Shown: piece by piece, positions 42,891-51,056 of the stretch
Layout of the letters: each line of letters opens with the position of its first letter
Numbering within the stretch: position 1 is the stretch's first letter
Program-made: the position numbers and the translations under genes
Notes under the pieces: generated by a model
Told to the model about the DNA's origin: nothing
The model's database searches: none
What the model saw: the letters and a program-made list of their open reading frames with translations, nothing else
Assembly (NCBI GenBank): GCA_045130235.1
Contig: JBGUPJ010000021.1
Span: 62,001 to 126,000 of the forward strand
Direction: 5' to 3'
Length of the DNA stretch: 64,000 bases
From: UBA1756 sp045130235
GTDB lineage: Bacteria; Bacteroidota; Bacteroidia; Bacteroidales; WCHB1-69

Positions 42891-45347
42891 ATGAATAAAA
42901 TTTTACGATTGGCAGTTGTTGTATGGATGGGATGTTTTGCCTTAATGTCGTCGGCTTTTGCTCAAAATTATATTTTTTCAGGAACTGTATATGACCAAGA
43001 TGGTGGTGTATTGCCGTATGCGGAGATTAACTCTCCGTGCATGAGTTCACCTGCCACGGCAGATGCCAATGGTAACTTCGAGGTGATGGTGAGTTCCTCG
43101 AAATGTGTTTTTGTCTTTTCATACGCTCTGTATGAGTCGGATTCTGTTAATGTTGTTTTTTCAGCGCGCAATCCCAAGGTGATGAAGAAGGTGACTTTGC
43201 GTTCTGAGACTGTGACTTTGGATGGTCTGGTGGTAGAGGGGGAAAAAGTCGACCATGATCCGGGTGCAGCAACGGGTTCCATTTTCATCATGAGTCCTGA
43301 GGATGCGGGAGTGATTGACCCTAATGATGCGGCTGAGTTGGTGGACATGATGCCGGGTGTGGCTGTGGTGGACAATGAGCCCCAGATTCGAGGTGGTAGC
43401 GGTTTCAGCTCAGGTATGGGAAGCCGCGTACTCATCCTTCTGGATGATATCCCATTTTTGCGTCCCGATGCAGGACGTCCCATGTGGAGTTTCATTCCGA
43501 TGGAGGATGTGAAGAGCATTGAGGTTTACAAGGGTGCTTCGTCGGTGCTGTATGGCTCTTCTGCCCTTACTGGCGCTATCAACGTGCTGACCGCCTATCC
43601 GTCGATGAAGCCTAAGACTAAGGTTACGCTTCATGCGGGTATTTACGATAATCCGAAAGACAGCTATAAGAAAAGTTGGGGGAATGTCAATCCGATGATG
43701 TGGGGTGCCTCCTTCCTGCACAGCCGTATCATCCGCCGTCAGTGGGACTTGGTGATTGGAGGTGAGTATTTCAACGACCAGAGCTACATCGGGCCCGAGT
43801 ATCCGGTGGCGAAAGGCAAGACCAATGAAGGTAAATATGAGATGCGTGCCCGTTTGAACTTCAACCTGCGTTATCGTTCGCTCAAGATTCGAAACCTTTC
43901 GGCATCTCTGTCGGGAAATTTCATGTATTCAGAGAATGCCCAGTCGTTTTTCTGGTACGATTCCGATACCAACATGTATCGTACTTATGAGGGATCACTT
44001 TCTGTTTTCAAGGATTTCATGTTCTATGTGGATCCTTGTGTGAAATACATTTCTCCTGACGGCAGCCATCATGAATTCCGTAACCGTATTACATATAGTA
44101 ACAACAAAGAGGCCACTGGTGCACAGGATGCCCGTTCGCTGATGGTGTACGACGAGTATCAGTTTACCAAAATCATCAGACGAATTGGACTTGGTATTAC
44201 GGCCGGTATCGTCAATAACTACAGCCGCTCTTTCGGCTGCGTTTTCAATGGACAGCAGGGCTCTTTGGCACCGGGGTTGGTTACGATTGACAACCTGTCG
44301 GTGTATGCCCAGTTGGAGCAGAAATTCTTGGAAAACAAGAATTTGTCGCTTGTAGTGGGGGGGCGCTGGGAGGCTTTCTTTACCCAGCATGAGTTTGCCC
44401 AGAAGCCTGTGTTCCGAGCTGGTATCAGCTACCAGCTCCCCATCAGTATGACCAATTTTCGCGCTTCCTTCGGTCAGGGTTATCGCTATCCCACTATCGG
44501 TGAGCGCTTTATCTCCATTTCTGTCGGTAACTATGGTTTCTATCCCAATCCGGACCTGAAGCCTGAAACCAGCTGGAATGTGGAAGTGGGTATCGTGCAA
44601 CCCTTCCGTGTAGGTCCCTTCGAGGGTATGTTCGACGTGGCCGGCTACCATCAGGAATTCAAGAACTTCATCGAGTTCGCTTTCGGCAACTGGGGCAATA
44701 AAGGCGACTTCTTGCATGATATGGGCTTTATGTACCTCAATACCGGTCCGGCTTCTGTTTCTGGTGCCGATGTGTCGCTCGTGGGACATGGAACCATTGG
44801 TCCGAATGTGGAAATGACTTTCTTGCTGGGTTATACCTATAGTCATCCTATCACCAAAAACAAGACAGGTGTTTATTATAGCCAAGCGACATCTGATACG
44901 ACTTCTAAAGATTATACCTACATGACGACGGCTTCAGATCCTTCCAAAGGCATTCTTAAATACCGCATCCAGCACAACGCCAAGCTGAACATTGGTTTCC
45001 TGTTCTGGAATAAATTGGGCTTGGAAGCCTCCTGCACCTATTACAGCGCGATGAAGAATGTGGATAATATCTTCTATGAAATGGACTGTCTGAATGAGGA
45101 TAACTCTCCGGCTAACAATGCATTTTGGTCGTCTATGGGTACACTGCCCTTCACAGGCTATGCCAATTTTGCTAAGTCGCACAATAAAGGATCCTTCACA
45201 CTCGACTTGAGCATTTCATATAAGATTTTTGAAAAATTGGAAGTGTCGTTTGCCATCAAGAATGTTTTGAACAATGAATATACGCTGCGCCCGATGTACT
45301 TGGAGGCCCCGCGCAACTACTCTCTCAAGATTGCTTACGGGTTGTAG
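42891..45347 (+). CDS. TonB-dependent outer-membrane receptor
   Basis: An 818-residue receptor, started at the ATG at 42891 rather than the GTG two codons earlier. The signal peptide (ends SSAFAQ) is followed by a carboxypeptidase-regulatory-like domain (about 27-110; SGTVYDQDGG...). The plug follows (about 115-250; DMMPGVAVVDNEPQIRGG, SIEVYKGASSVLYGSSALTGAINV), then a 22-strand barrel ending in SLKIAYGL. It imports a large substrate with energy from TonB. No SusD partner is next to it, so it is more likely a metal, cobalamin or small-molecule receptor than a SusC glycan importer. The lipoprotein gene 76 bases downstream may code for an accessory surface lipoprotein. Confidence 0.92.
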   Translation: MNKILRLAVVVWMGCFALMSSAFAQNYIFSGTVYDQDGGVLPYAEINSPCMSSPATADANGNFEVMVSSSKCVFVFSYALYESDSVNVVFSARNPKVMKKVTLRSETVTLDGLVVEGEKVDHDPGAATGSIFIMSPEDAGVIDPNDAAELVDMMPGVAVVDNEPQIRGGSGFSSGMGSRVLILLDDIPFLRPDAGRPMWSFIPMEDVKSIEVYKGASSVLYGSSALTGAINVLTAYPSMKPKTKVTLHAGIYDNPKDSYKKSWGNVNPMMWGASFLHSRIIRRQWDLVIGGEYFNDQSYIGPEYPVAKGKTNEGKYEMRARLNFNLRYRSLKIRNLSASLSGNFMYSENAQSFFWYDSDTNMYRTYEGSLSVFKDFMFYVDPCVKYISPDGSHHEFRNRITYSNNKEATGAQDARSLMVYDEYQFTKIIRRIGLGITAGIVNNYSRSFGCVFNGQQGSLAPGLVTIDNLSVYAQLEQKFLENKNLSLVVGGRWEAFFTQHEFAQKPVFRAGISYQLPISMTNFRASFGQGYRYPTIGERFISISVGNYGFYPNPDLKPETSWNVEVGIVQPFRVGPFEGMFDVAGYHQEFKNFIEFAFGNWGNKGDFLHDMGFMYLNTGPASVSGADVSLVGHGTIGPNVEMTFLLGYTYSHPITKNKTGVYYSQATSDTTSKDYTYMTTASDPSKGILKYRIQHNAKLNIGFLFWNKLGLEASCTYYSAMKNVDNIFYEMDCLNEDNSPANNAFWSSMGTLPFTGYANFAKSHNKGSFTLDLSISYKIFEKLEVSFAIKNVLNNEYTLRPMYLEAPRNYSLKIAYGL

Positions 45348-45422
45348 AGAATGTACAATGAACAATTAACAATTAATAATTGTATAACCGAATAACGAAT
45401 ATTAACCATTAAATTTATTGAT

Positions 45423-46247
45423 ATGAAAAAAATGATGATTCCCTTGACGATGTGTCTGGCCATTGTTTTCATGGCTGTCAGCTGCAAGGATCCCGAACCC
45501 ACTCCAGACGATCCGGCTATTGTTGATACTACTGACATGGATTTGAGCTATACAAAACCCGAGTGTGAGGCCTTTGTACATGACATTGTGGATGGCGGTT
45601 TTGAGAACTGCTGGTACAAATATCAGATGTCAAATGAAGTTTATGTGGAGTATCAATCTTCTGTTTTTTATTCTTTGAATAGTCTCCATGCGCTTTTGGA
45701 AGTTCAGTCGATGATGCTGACCTCTTCGCCCATCACGGCTTACCGTGACAAAACTGATCCACATGGCGGGAAGTCGTGCATGAAGTTGGTTACAGGTTTG
45801 CTTACCGATGGCAATGGCCAGCTTCTCATTCCTGGTGCTATGGCCCCGCTGGATGAAAATTTTGTGTACCAGTTCCTTCATCCTGATGAATATCCGGAAG
45901 GTATCAACGTGAAGAAACCTTATACCGACAAGCCTACGGCATTCAAGGGCTATTTCAAATACCATCCTGTAAATGGCGATGAAGGTTCCATCTGTGTGGA
46001 GCTGTACAACGGCAGTGATGTGATTGCCCGCGGCTATCAGCGTTTCAGCAACGATGTGTCACAATGGACCTCTTTCAATATTCCGATTGACTACACTGTC
46101 AACGGTGGAAGCCTTTCCTCCGCGCAGCCCACGCATATCTCCATCATTGTTTCTTCCAGCGCAGATTACAACTTTGCTGACTTGACCAATTGTCAGGGCC
46201 AAGTGGGTTCTACTTTGTGGTTGGATGATATTGCATTTGAATTTTAA
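45423..46247 (+). CDS. PCMD-like lipoprotein
   Basis: A 274-residue lipoprotein (lipobox MAVSC, Cys21, then KDPEPTPDDP, an acidic surface-export-like stretch). The C-terminal two-thirds resembles the PCMD family (putative carbohydrate metabolism domain, Bacteroidota), with the beta-sandwich markers FKGYFKYHP, YQRFSNDVSQWTSF and the closing GSTLWLDDI. The exact role is unknown. PCMD proteins usually sit with glycan-binding or surface systems. Placed after the TonB receptor, it may be a cell-surface binding partner. hutI starts 17 bases after its stop. Confidence 0.65.
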   Translation: MKKMMIPLTMCLAIVFMAVSCKDPEPTPDDPAIVDTTDMDLSYTKPECEAFVHDIVDGGFENCWYKYQMSNEVYVEYQSSVFYSLNSLHALLEVQSMMLTSSPITAYRDKTDPHGGKSCMKLVTGLLTDGNGQLLIPGAMAPLDENFVYQFLHPDEYPEGINVKKPYTDKPTAFKGYFKYHPVNGDEGSICVELYNGSDVIARGYQRFSNDVSQWTSFNIPIDYTVNGGSLSSAQPTHISIIVSSSADYNFADLTNCQGQVGSTLWLDDIAFEF

Positions 46248-46263
46248 TGATACTTCGTCGAAT

Positions 46264-47526
46264 ATGGCAGTTTTAGTTAAAAATATCAAGAAGTTGGTGC
46301 AGACCGAGTCTGCACCGCTTCGTTTTAGGGCGGGCGCAGAGATGAGTCATCTGCCCTGTATCGACAACGCTTTCCTGTTGGCAGTAGGCGGTAAGATAGC
46401 CGCTTACGGTCCCATGTCGGAGTTCTCGGAGCATCTGTTGAACGGCATTGCCGAAAAGGTGGAGGTGGTAGATGCCACCAGCCGCATGGTCTTCCCGACC
46501 TTCTGCGACTCGCACTCGCACATCGTGTATGCCGGCAGCCGCGAGATTGAGTACATCGACAAGATCAAGGGACTGAGCTACGAGGAGATTGCCAAGAGGG
46601 GAGGAGGCATCCTCAACTCGGTGGACCGCTTGCGGGCGGCTTCGGAAGACGAGCTGTTTGATAGCGCCTGGCAGCGCCTCGAAGAGGTGGCCTCTTTCGG
46701 TACCGGTGCCATCGAAATCAAGAGCGGTTACGGTCTCGACACCGAGAACGAGCTGAAGATGTTGCGTGTCATCCGGCGCCTCAAGGAGAAGTCGCCGCTG
46801 ACCATCAAGGCCAACTTCCTGGCCGCCCACGCCGTGCCGCGCGAGTATATCGGTCGCCAGACCGAGTATGTGGATCTCATTATCAATGAGATGATTCCCA
46901 TGGTGGCCGCCGAGGAGTTGGCCGACTATGTGGACGTGTTCTGCGACCGTGGGTTCTTCACTCCGGAAGACACCGAGCGCATCCTTATGCAGGGCATGAA
47001 ATATGGTCTTCAGGCGAAAATCCATGCCAATGAGCTGGACTACAGCGGTGGCATCCAGGTGGGCGTGAAATACAACGCCCGCTCGGTGGACCATATCGAA
47101 TACACGGGCGATGAGGAGATTGAGGCGCTGCTGGGTTCCGAGACGATGCCGACGATTCTGCCCGGTGCGGCCTTCTTCCTCGGCATGGTGTATGCCCCCG
47201 CCCGCAAGATGATCGAAGCCGGACTGCCCGTCGCCATGGCTGGCGACTACAACCCGGGTTCCTGTCCGTCGGGCAACATGCAGTTTGTGCTCTCTATGGG
47301 CTGCATCAAGTACGGCATGATTCCCGAAGAGGCCATCAACGCAGTTACCATCAACAGCGCATACGCTATGGGAGTGGAAGAGGAGTTGGGCACCATCACC
47401 AAAGGGAAAACTGCCAACTTCTTCATCACCAAGCCCATCTCTACCATCGAGTTCATGCCCTACGCCTACGGCTCCAACAAGGTGGAACGCGTGTATCTGC
47501 GCGGTGAAAAAGTAGTGGGAAGATAG
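46264..47526 (+). CDS. hutI: HutI, imidazolonepropionase
   Basis: A 420-residue cytoplasmic amidohydrolase that hydrolyses 4-imidazolone-5-propionate to formiminoglutamate in histidine degradation. I start it at 46264, because the longer frame from 46225 overlaps the preceding lipoprotein gene. Metal-binding and catalytic motifs are visible: FCDSHSHIVY (amidohydrolase HxH), EIKSGYGLD, AAHAVPREY, KIHANELDYSGG and SVDHIEYT. It is the only hut gene in the window; hutH, hutU and ftcD must lie elsewhere. The next gene, a sodium-dependent transporter, is 45 bases downstream and is probably in the same transcript. Confidence 0.94.
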   Translation: MAVLVKNIKKLVQTESAPLRFRAGAEMSHLPCIDNAFLLAVGGKIAAYGPMSEFSEHLLNGIAEKVEVVDATSRMVFPTFCDSHSHIVYAGSREIEYIDKIKGLSYEEIAKRGGGILNSVDRLRAASEDELFDSAWQRLEEVASFGTGAIEIKSGYGLDTENELKMLRVIRRLKEKSPLTIKANFLAAHAVPREYIGRQTEYVDLIINEMIPMVAAEELADYVDVFCDRGFFTPEDTERILMQGMKYGLQAKIHANELDYSGGIQVGVKYNARSVDHIEYTGDEEIEALLGSETMPTILPGAAFFLGMVYAPARKMIEAGLPVAMAGDYNPGSCPSGNMQFVLSMGCIKYGMIPEEAINAVTINSAYAMGVEEELGTITKGKTANFFITKPISTIEFMPYAYGSNKVERVYLRGEKVVGR

Positions 47527-47535
47527 AGGAATAAA

Positions 47536-47565
47536 TTTTCAATTTTCAGTTTTCAATTTTCAATT
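47536..47565. repeat. Short TTTTCA(A/G) heptamer run
   Basis: Four consecutive 7-base units between hutI and the transporter gene, of the same type as the long tract at 24606-24702. Confidence 0.8.
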
Positions 47566-47571
47566 CCCAAC

Positions 47572-48936
47572 ATGAACACCAACAACAATCAAGGCGGTTT
47601 TACATCGAATTTTGGTGCGATAGCGGCGGCAGCCGGGTCGGCCATCGGATTAGGCAACATTTGGCGTTTCCCCTATACGGCGGGCGTGAATGGCGGCGGG
47701 GCTTTCCTGCTGCTCTACATCTTCTTTGTGTTCCTCATCGGTGTTCCCATCATGATGAGCGAGTTTGCCATGGGACGTCGGACCGGCCAGAATGCCGTAG
47801 GTGCATTTCGGACATTGTCGCCGCGTGGTAAAGGCTGGATGTTCGTGGGTTTCTGGGGCATTCTCACCACCTTCTTCATCTACTCTTTTTATAGTGTCAT
47901 CACCGGCTGGACCCTCGACTATGTGGTGCTGAGTTGCAGTGGCGGGCTGTCAGGCAAGACTCCCGACGAGGTGAGTACGGTGTTCAAGGAATTCTCCAGC
48001 GGTTCGTTCTGGCCCATCTTTTACCAGGTGATTTTCATGCTGCTCACCATCTTTGTCATCCTGATGGGCGTGCAGAAGGGGATTGAGAAATCCTCTAAAA
48101 TCCTGATGCCCGTGTTGTTGGTGCTGATGGTGGTGCTCTGTGTGCGTTCGGTCACCCTGGAAGGGGCAGGGGAGGGGCTTTCGTTCCTTTTCCATCCCGA
48201 CTTCTCCAAGATTACGGGGGCCTGCGTTTTGGATGCGCTCGGGCAGGCCATGTTCTCCCTTAGCATCGGGTTGGGCGTGCTCATCACTTACGGCTCATAT
48301 GTGCGCAAGCAGGACAATCTCTTCAAATCCAGCCTCATCATCGCCTCTGCCGACACCATGATTGCGGTGATGGCGGGTGTGGCCATCTTCCCGGCCGTGT
48401 TTGCCTTCGGACAGAACCCGGCCAGCGGACCGAGCTTGGTGTACGAAACCCTCCCCAATGTGTTCAACAGCATGCCGGGCGGGGTGGCGTTCGCCATCGC
48501 TTTCTTTGTGCTGCTTTCCATTGCGGCTCTTACCTCCACGGTATCCATGCTGGAGACGATTGTGCATTTTGTGATGCAGGAGTTCAAGCTGAAACGCTGG
48601 TCGGCGGCGCTTCTCTGCACGGCTGCCACCTTGTTGATCGGTATCTTTTGCACGCTGTCGTTCGGACCGCTCAGCGATTTCACCATCTGTGGGAAAACCA
48701 TCTTTGACATTTTGGATACGCTGACTGCCACCTACATGCTCCCGTTGGGCGCGTTGGCGACCGTGATCTTCTTGGGATGGTTCTGTCCCAAAGCTGAAGT
48801 GAAGGCTGAGGTGACCAATGAAGGAACGCTAAAAGCGGGATTTTTCAAAGTCTATTATTTCATCGTGCGTTATCTCGCACCGATCGCGCTGCTGTGTGTG
48901 TTGGTGGCGGGAATAGTGGCGAGCTTCAAGAACTAA
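47572..48936 (+). CDS. Sodium-dependent transporter (neurotransmitter:sodium symporter family)
   Basis: A 454-residue inner-membrane transporter of the NSS/SNF family (LeuT-like). The first helix has GSAIGLGNIWRFPYTAGVNGGGAFLLLY (residues about 21-48), the unwound region binding substrate and sodium. About eleven further helices follow. The fold predicts sodium-coupled amino-acid uptake. Its position right behind hutI makes histidine or another imported amino acid a possible substrate, but specificity cannot be read from the sequence. The start ATG at 47572 opens right after the heptamer run. Confidence 0.9.
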   Translation: MNTNNNQGGFTSNFGAIAAAAGSAIGLGNIWRFPYTAGVNGGGAFLLLYIFFVFLIGVPIMMSEFAMGRRTGQNAVGAFRTLSPRGKGWMFVGFWGILTTFFIYSFYSVITGWTLDYVVLSCSGGLSGKTPDEVSTVFKEFSSGSFWPIFYQVIFMLLTIFVILMGVQKGIEKSSKILMPVLLVLMVVLCVRSVTLEGAGEGLSFLFHPDFSKITGACVLDALGQAMFSLSIGLGVLITYGSYVRKQDNLFKSSLIIASADTMIAVMAGVAIFPAVFAFGQNPASGPSLVYETLPNVFNSMPGGVAFAIAFFVLLSIAALTSTVSMLETIVHFVMQEFKLKRWSAALLCTAATLLIGIFCTLSFGPLSDFTICGKTIFDILDTLTATYMLPLGALATVIFLGWFCPKAEVKAEVTNEGTLKAGFFKVYYFIVRYLAPIALLCVLVAGIVASFKN

Positions 48937-49008
48937 TAGATGCTTTTTTTCTTCAAGAAAAATTCTAAAAAAATCAACAATCGTCTGTTGATATATTAAA
49001 ATTTTGTG

Positions 49009-49016
49009 TATTTTTG
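49009..49016 (+). promoter_or_regulatory. Promoter of the SPFH operon
   Basis: TATTTTTG with TGTTG at 48986-48990 about 18 bases upstream, an excellent -33/-7 pair. The first gene starts 40 bases downstream. No internal promoter of comparable quality is seen before the terminator at 55958. Confidence 0.75.
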
Positions 49017-49056
49017 CCCATTAATTTTATTGGCAAAATCATACAAATTTTAAGTT

Positions 49057-50313
49057 ATGGCATTTATTGATATGGTACGTTGGGCACCGACTGAGGGCAA
49101 GACTATTTATGCCTATCGGTTCCCGGAAACGAACTTGAGTACGCTTACGCAACTCGTTGTGTATGAATCGCAAGAGGCGATTCTTTTTTCTAAAGGACAG
49201 ATTATTGGGAAATTCGGCCCCGGTAAACATACCTTGAGCACCGAGAATATTCCTCTTTTGCGCAAACTTTTTGGTATTCCTTTTGGCGGAAAGAACCCGT
49301 TCACGGCTGAAGTGTGGTTTGTCAATAAGGTTCAGATGTCGAACCTGCCGTGGACTATTATGAGTCTCCCGATTTATGATGCGAGATTCAAGACTCAGAT
49401 TCCGTTGGAATTTAGCGGCCGGTATGGAATTTCGCTGACGGAGGCGGAGAAATTTTTGATCAAGATCGTCGGAACGAAGAATGAGTTTACCGAAGATGAC
49501 CTGACCGACCAGTTTTTAGGCGAATTCACCTCCAAGGTGAAATCGTTTTTGGCGCAATACATGAGTGCCAACCAGGTGGGGTATGAGTATATTTCCGCTA
49601 TTTTTGACGATCTCTCCAAGCATTTGAAGAACGAGCTTACTCCGTTTTGGGCAGATTTGGGTTTCGTGCTGACTAAATTTTACTTGACGGATGTCAAGGT
49701 GGACAAGTCCACCGAGGAGGGCCGTCGGGTGGCGGAGGCGATTGCTCAGCGGAGTTCGATGGACATCACGGGACACACGTGGCAGCAGGAGAAAATGTTC
49801 GGTGTGGCAGGCGATGCGGTCAACGGAATGGGCAATGGTCAGGGCGGTTTGTTAGGTGGCCTGATGGCCATGGGCATGATGGGAGGAATGAACAGCATGG
49901 GTTCTGGAAATGCGGCGTTGATGCAACCTACGGGACAAACCAGTGCACAGCCCGCCAACAACATGGGCGGTGGAATGCCGGCCGCACAACCGGCCACCGT
50001 GTTTTGCGCTGTATGTTCTCGTCCGTTCCCCAAAGGCACAAAATTCTGTCCGAACTGCGGACACCAGTACAACCCTTGTCCGAACTGCGGTCGCGACAAC
50101 GACGACCATGCCAAGCGTTGTGTGGGGTGTGGCGCTATTTTGCAGAGCAGCAGCACGAACTGTCCGCACTGCAATGCCCCCATCATGCCGGGCAGCACAT
50201 TCTGCACCAACTGCGGAAAACCCATCCAAGCGGGTGACGTGTGCAGCCGTTGTGGGGCGGCTGTGCAGCCAGGAACCCGGTTCTGTCCGAAATGTGGTAA
50301 CAAAATTAGCTAA
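49057..50313 (+). CDS. SPFH/Band-7 protein with four C-terminal zinc ribbons
   Basis: A 418-residue protein. Residues about 1-245 form a SPFH/virion-core-protein-like domain without an N-terminal transmembrane helix: MAFIDMVRW, SQEAILFSKGQIIGKFGPGKHTL, then DVKVDKSTEEGRRV. A Gly/Met-rich linker (about 255-315) leads to a zinc-ribbon array with eight CxxC pairs, at residues 317/320, 331/334, 341/344, 355/358, 369/372, 383/386, 396/399 and 410/413, enough for four ribbons. Bacillus YdjI has a similar SPFH-zinc ribbon pattern and works in membrane stress together with PspA-like proteins (established knowledge). First gene of the six-gene operon. The role is probably an oligomeric, membrane-associated scaffold that recruits partners through its zinc ribbons. 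Confidence 0.85.
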   Translation: MAFIDMVRWAPTEGKTIYAYRFPETNLSTLTQLVVYESQEAILFSKGQIIGKFGPGKHTLSTENIPLLRKLFGIPFGGKNPFTAEVWFVNKVQMSNLPWTIMSLPIYDARFKTQIPLEFSGRYGISLTEAEKFLIKIVGTKNEFTEDDLTDQFLGEFTSKVKSFLAQYMSANQVGYEYISAIFDDLSKHLKNELTPFWADLGFVLTKFYLTDVKVDKSTEEGRRVAEAIAQRSSMDITGHTWQQEKMFGVAGDAVNGMGNGQGGLLGGLMAMGMMGGMNSMGSGNAALMQPTGQTSAQPANNMGGGMPAAQPATVFCAVCSRPFPKGTKFCPNCGHQYNPCPNCGRDNDDHAKRCVGCGAILQSSSTNCPHCNAPIMPGSTFCTNCGKPIQAGDVCSRCGAAVQPGTRFCPKCGNKIS

Positions 50314-50330
50314 TCTAAAAGGCCGATAAT

Positions 50331-51038
50331 ATGAAGACTAAATCTGTTATGACATGGCTTTTAGCCATTGCCGGCGAGGCGCTTATCGTAGCCGCCTTCC
50401 TTATGTTTTTTTCTGATCTGCTGCCTTCTGATGTCCTGGTGTTGGATGTCTTTGTGGCATCTGTCGTTTACTGGCTCTTTTTCATTGACTTGATTAAGCC
50501 GTGGACACCAGAGAACGACCCGTCGCAGAAACGTGCCAGCAGTTTGGGTGTGCGTTGGTTCTTTACGATTGTGTACGATATCGCAGCCATCGCTGCTATG
50601 ATCTATTTTGCTGTTGCGCTTCTCCCGTTCAAAATACAGTTGCTGGTTCAACTGGCTTTGCTTCTGTTTGTTTTGCTGGGACTGTTGCTGGCTTCACGTA
50701 CGGCTGCCCGTACGCAGAAGGTATGGCAGGATGAACAACAGCAACGTGCTGGCCGTGAAGACATGAGGAAAGTTTTGCAGGAATTGAAAAACGCTGCCGA
50801 GATGTCGGGCACCCCGCAGTCTGTGGTTGATGAAATCGCATCTTTATGTGATGAGGTAAGGTACATCTCTCCAGCCAATACCAATGAGGCTGCCGATCTG
50901 GAGTACCAATTCGTGGATTCAGCACGTCAAATCCAGTTCGCCTTCCGTGAATACAACATGAATAAGGACGCTATTGCCAACCAATTAGCGAAATGTAAAC
51001 GTATTCTCCAACAAAGAAAATCCATTTATTCAAATTAA
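50331..51038 (+). CDS. Four-helix membrane protein with cytoplasmic helical tail (SPFH operon)
   Basis: A 235-residue protein that I do not recognise. Four transmembrane helices (about residues 7-28, 35-54, 74-97 and 101-121) are followed by a 114-residue soluble tail predicted to be helical, with heptad-like spacing and the segment VWQDEQQQRAGREDMRKVL. The start is 17 bases after the SPFH gene. In this operon it is the most hydrophobic product and is the obvious candidate for a membrane anchor of the assembly. No catalytic motif is seen. Confidence 0.7.
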   Translation: MKTKSVMTWLLAIAGEALIVAAFLMFFSDLLPSDVLVLDVFVASVVYWLFFIDLIKPWTPENDPSQKRASSLGVRWFFTIVYDIAAIAAMIYFAVALLPFKIQLLVQLALLLFVLLGLLLASRTAARTQKVWQDEQQQRAGREDMRKVLQELKNAAEMSGTPQSVVDEIASLCDEVRYISPANTNEAADLEYQFVDSARQIQFAFREYNMNKDAIANQLAKCKRILQQRKSIYSN

Positions 51039-51056
51039 CCCTAATTCCATATTAAA

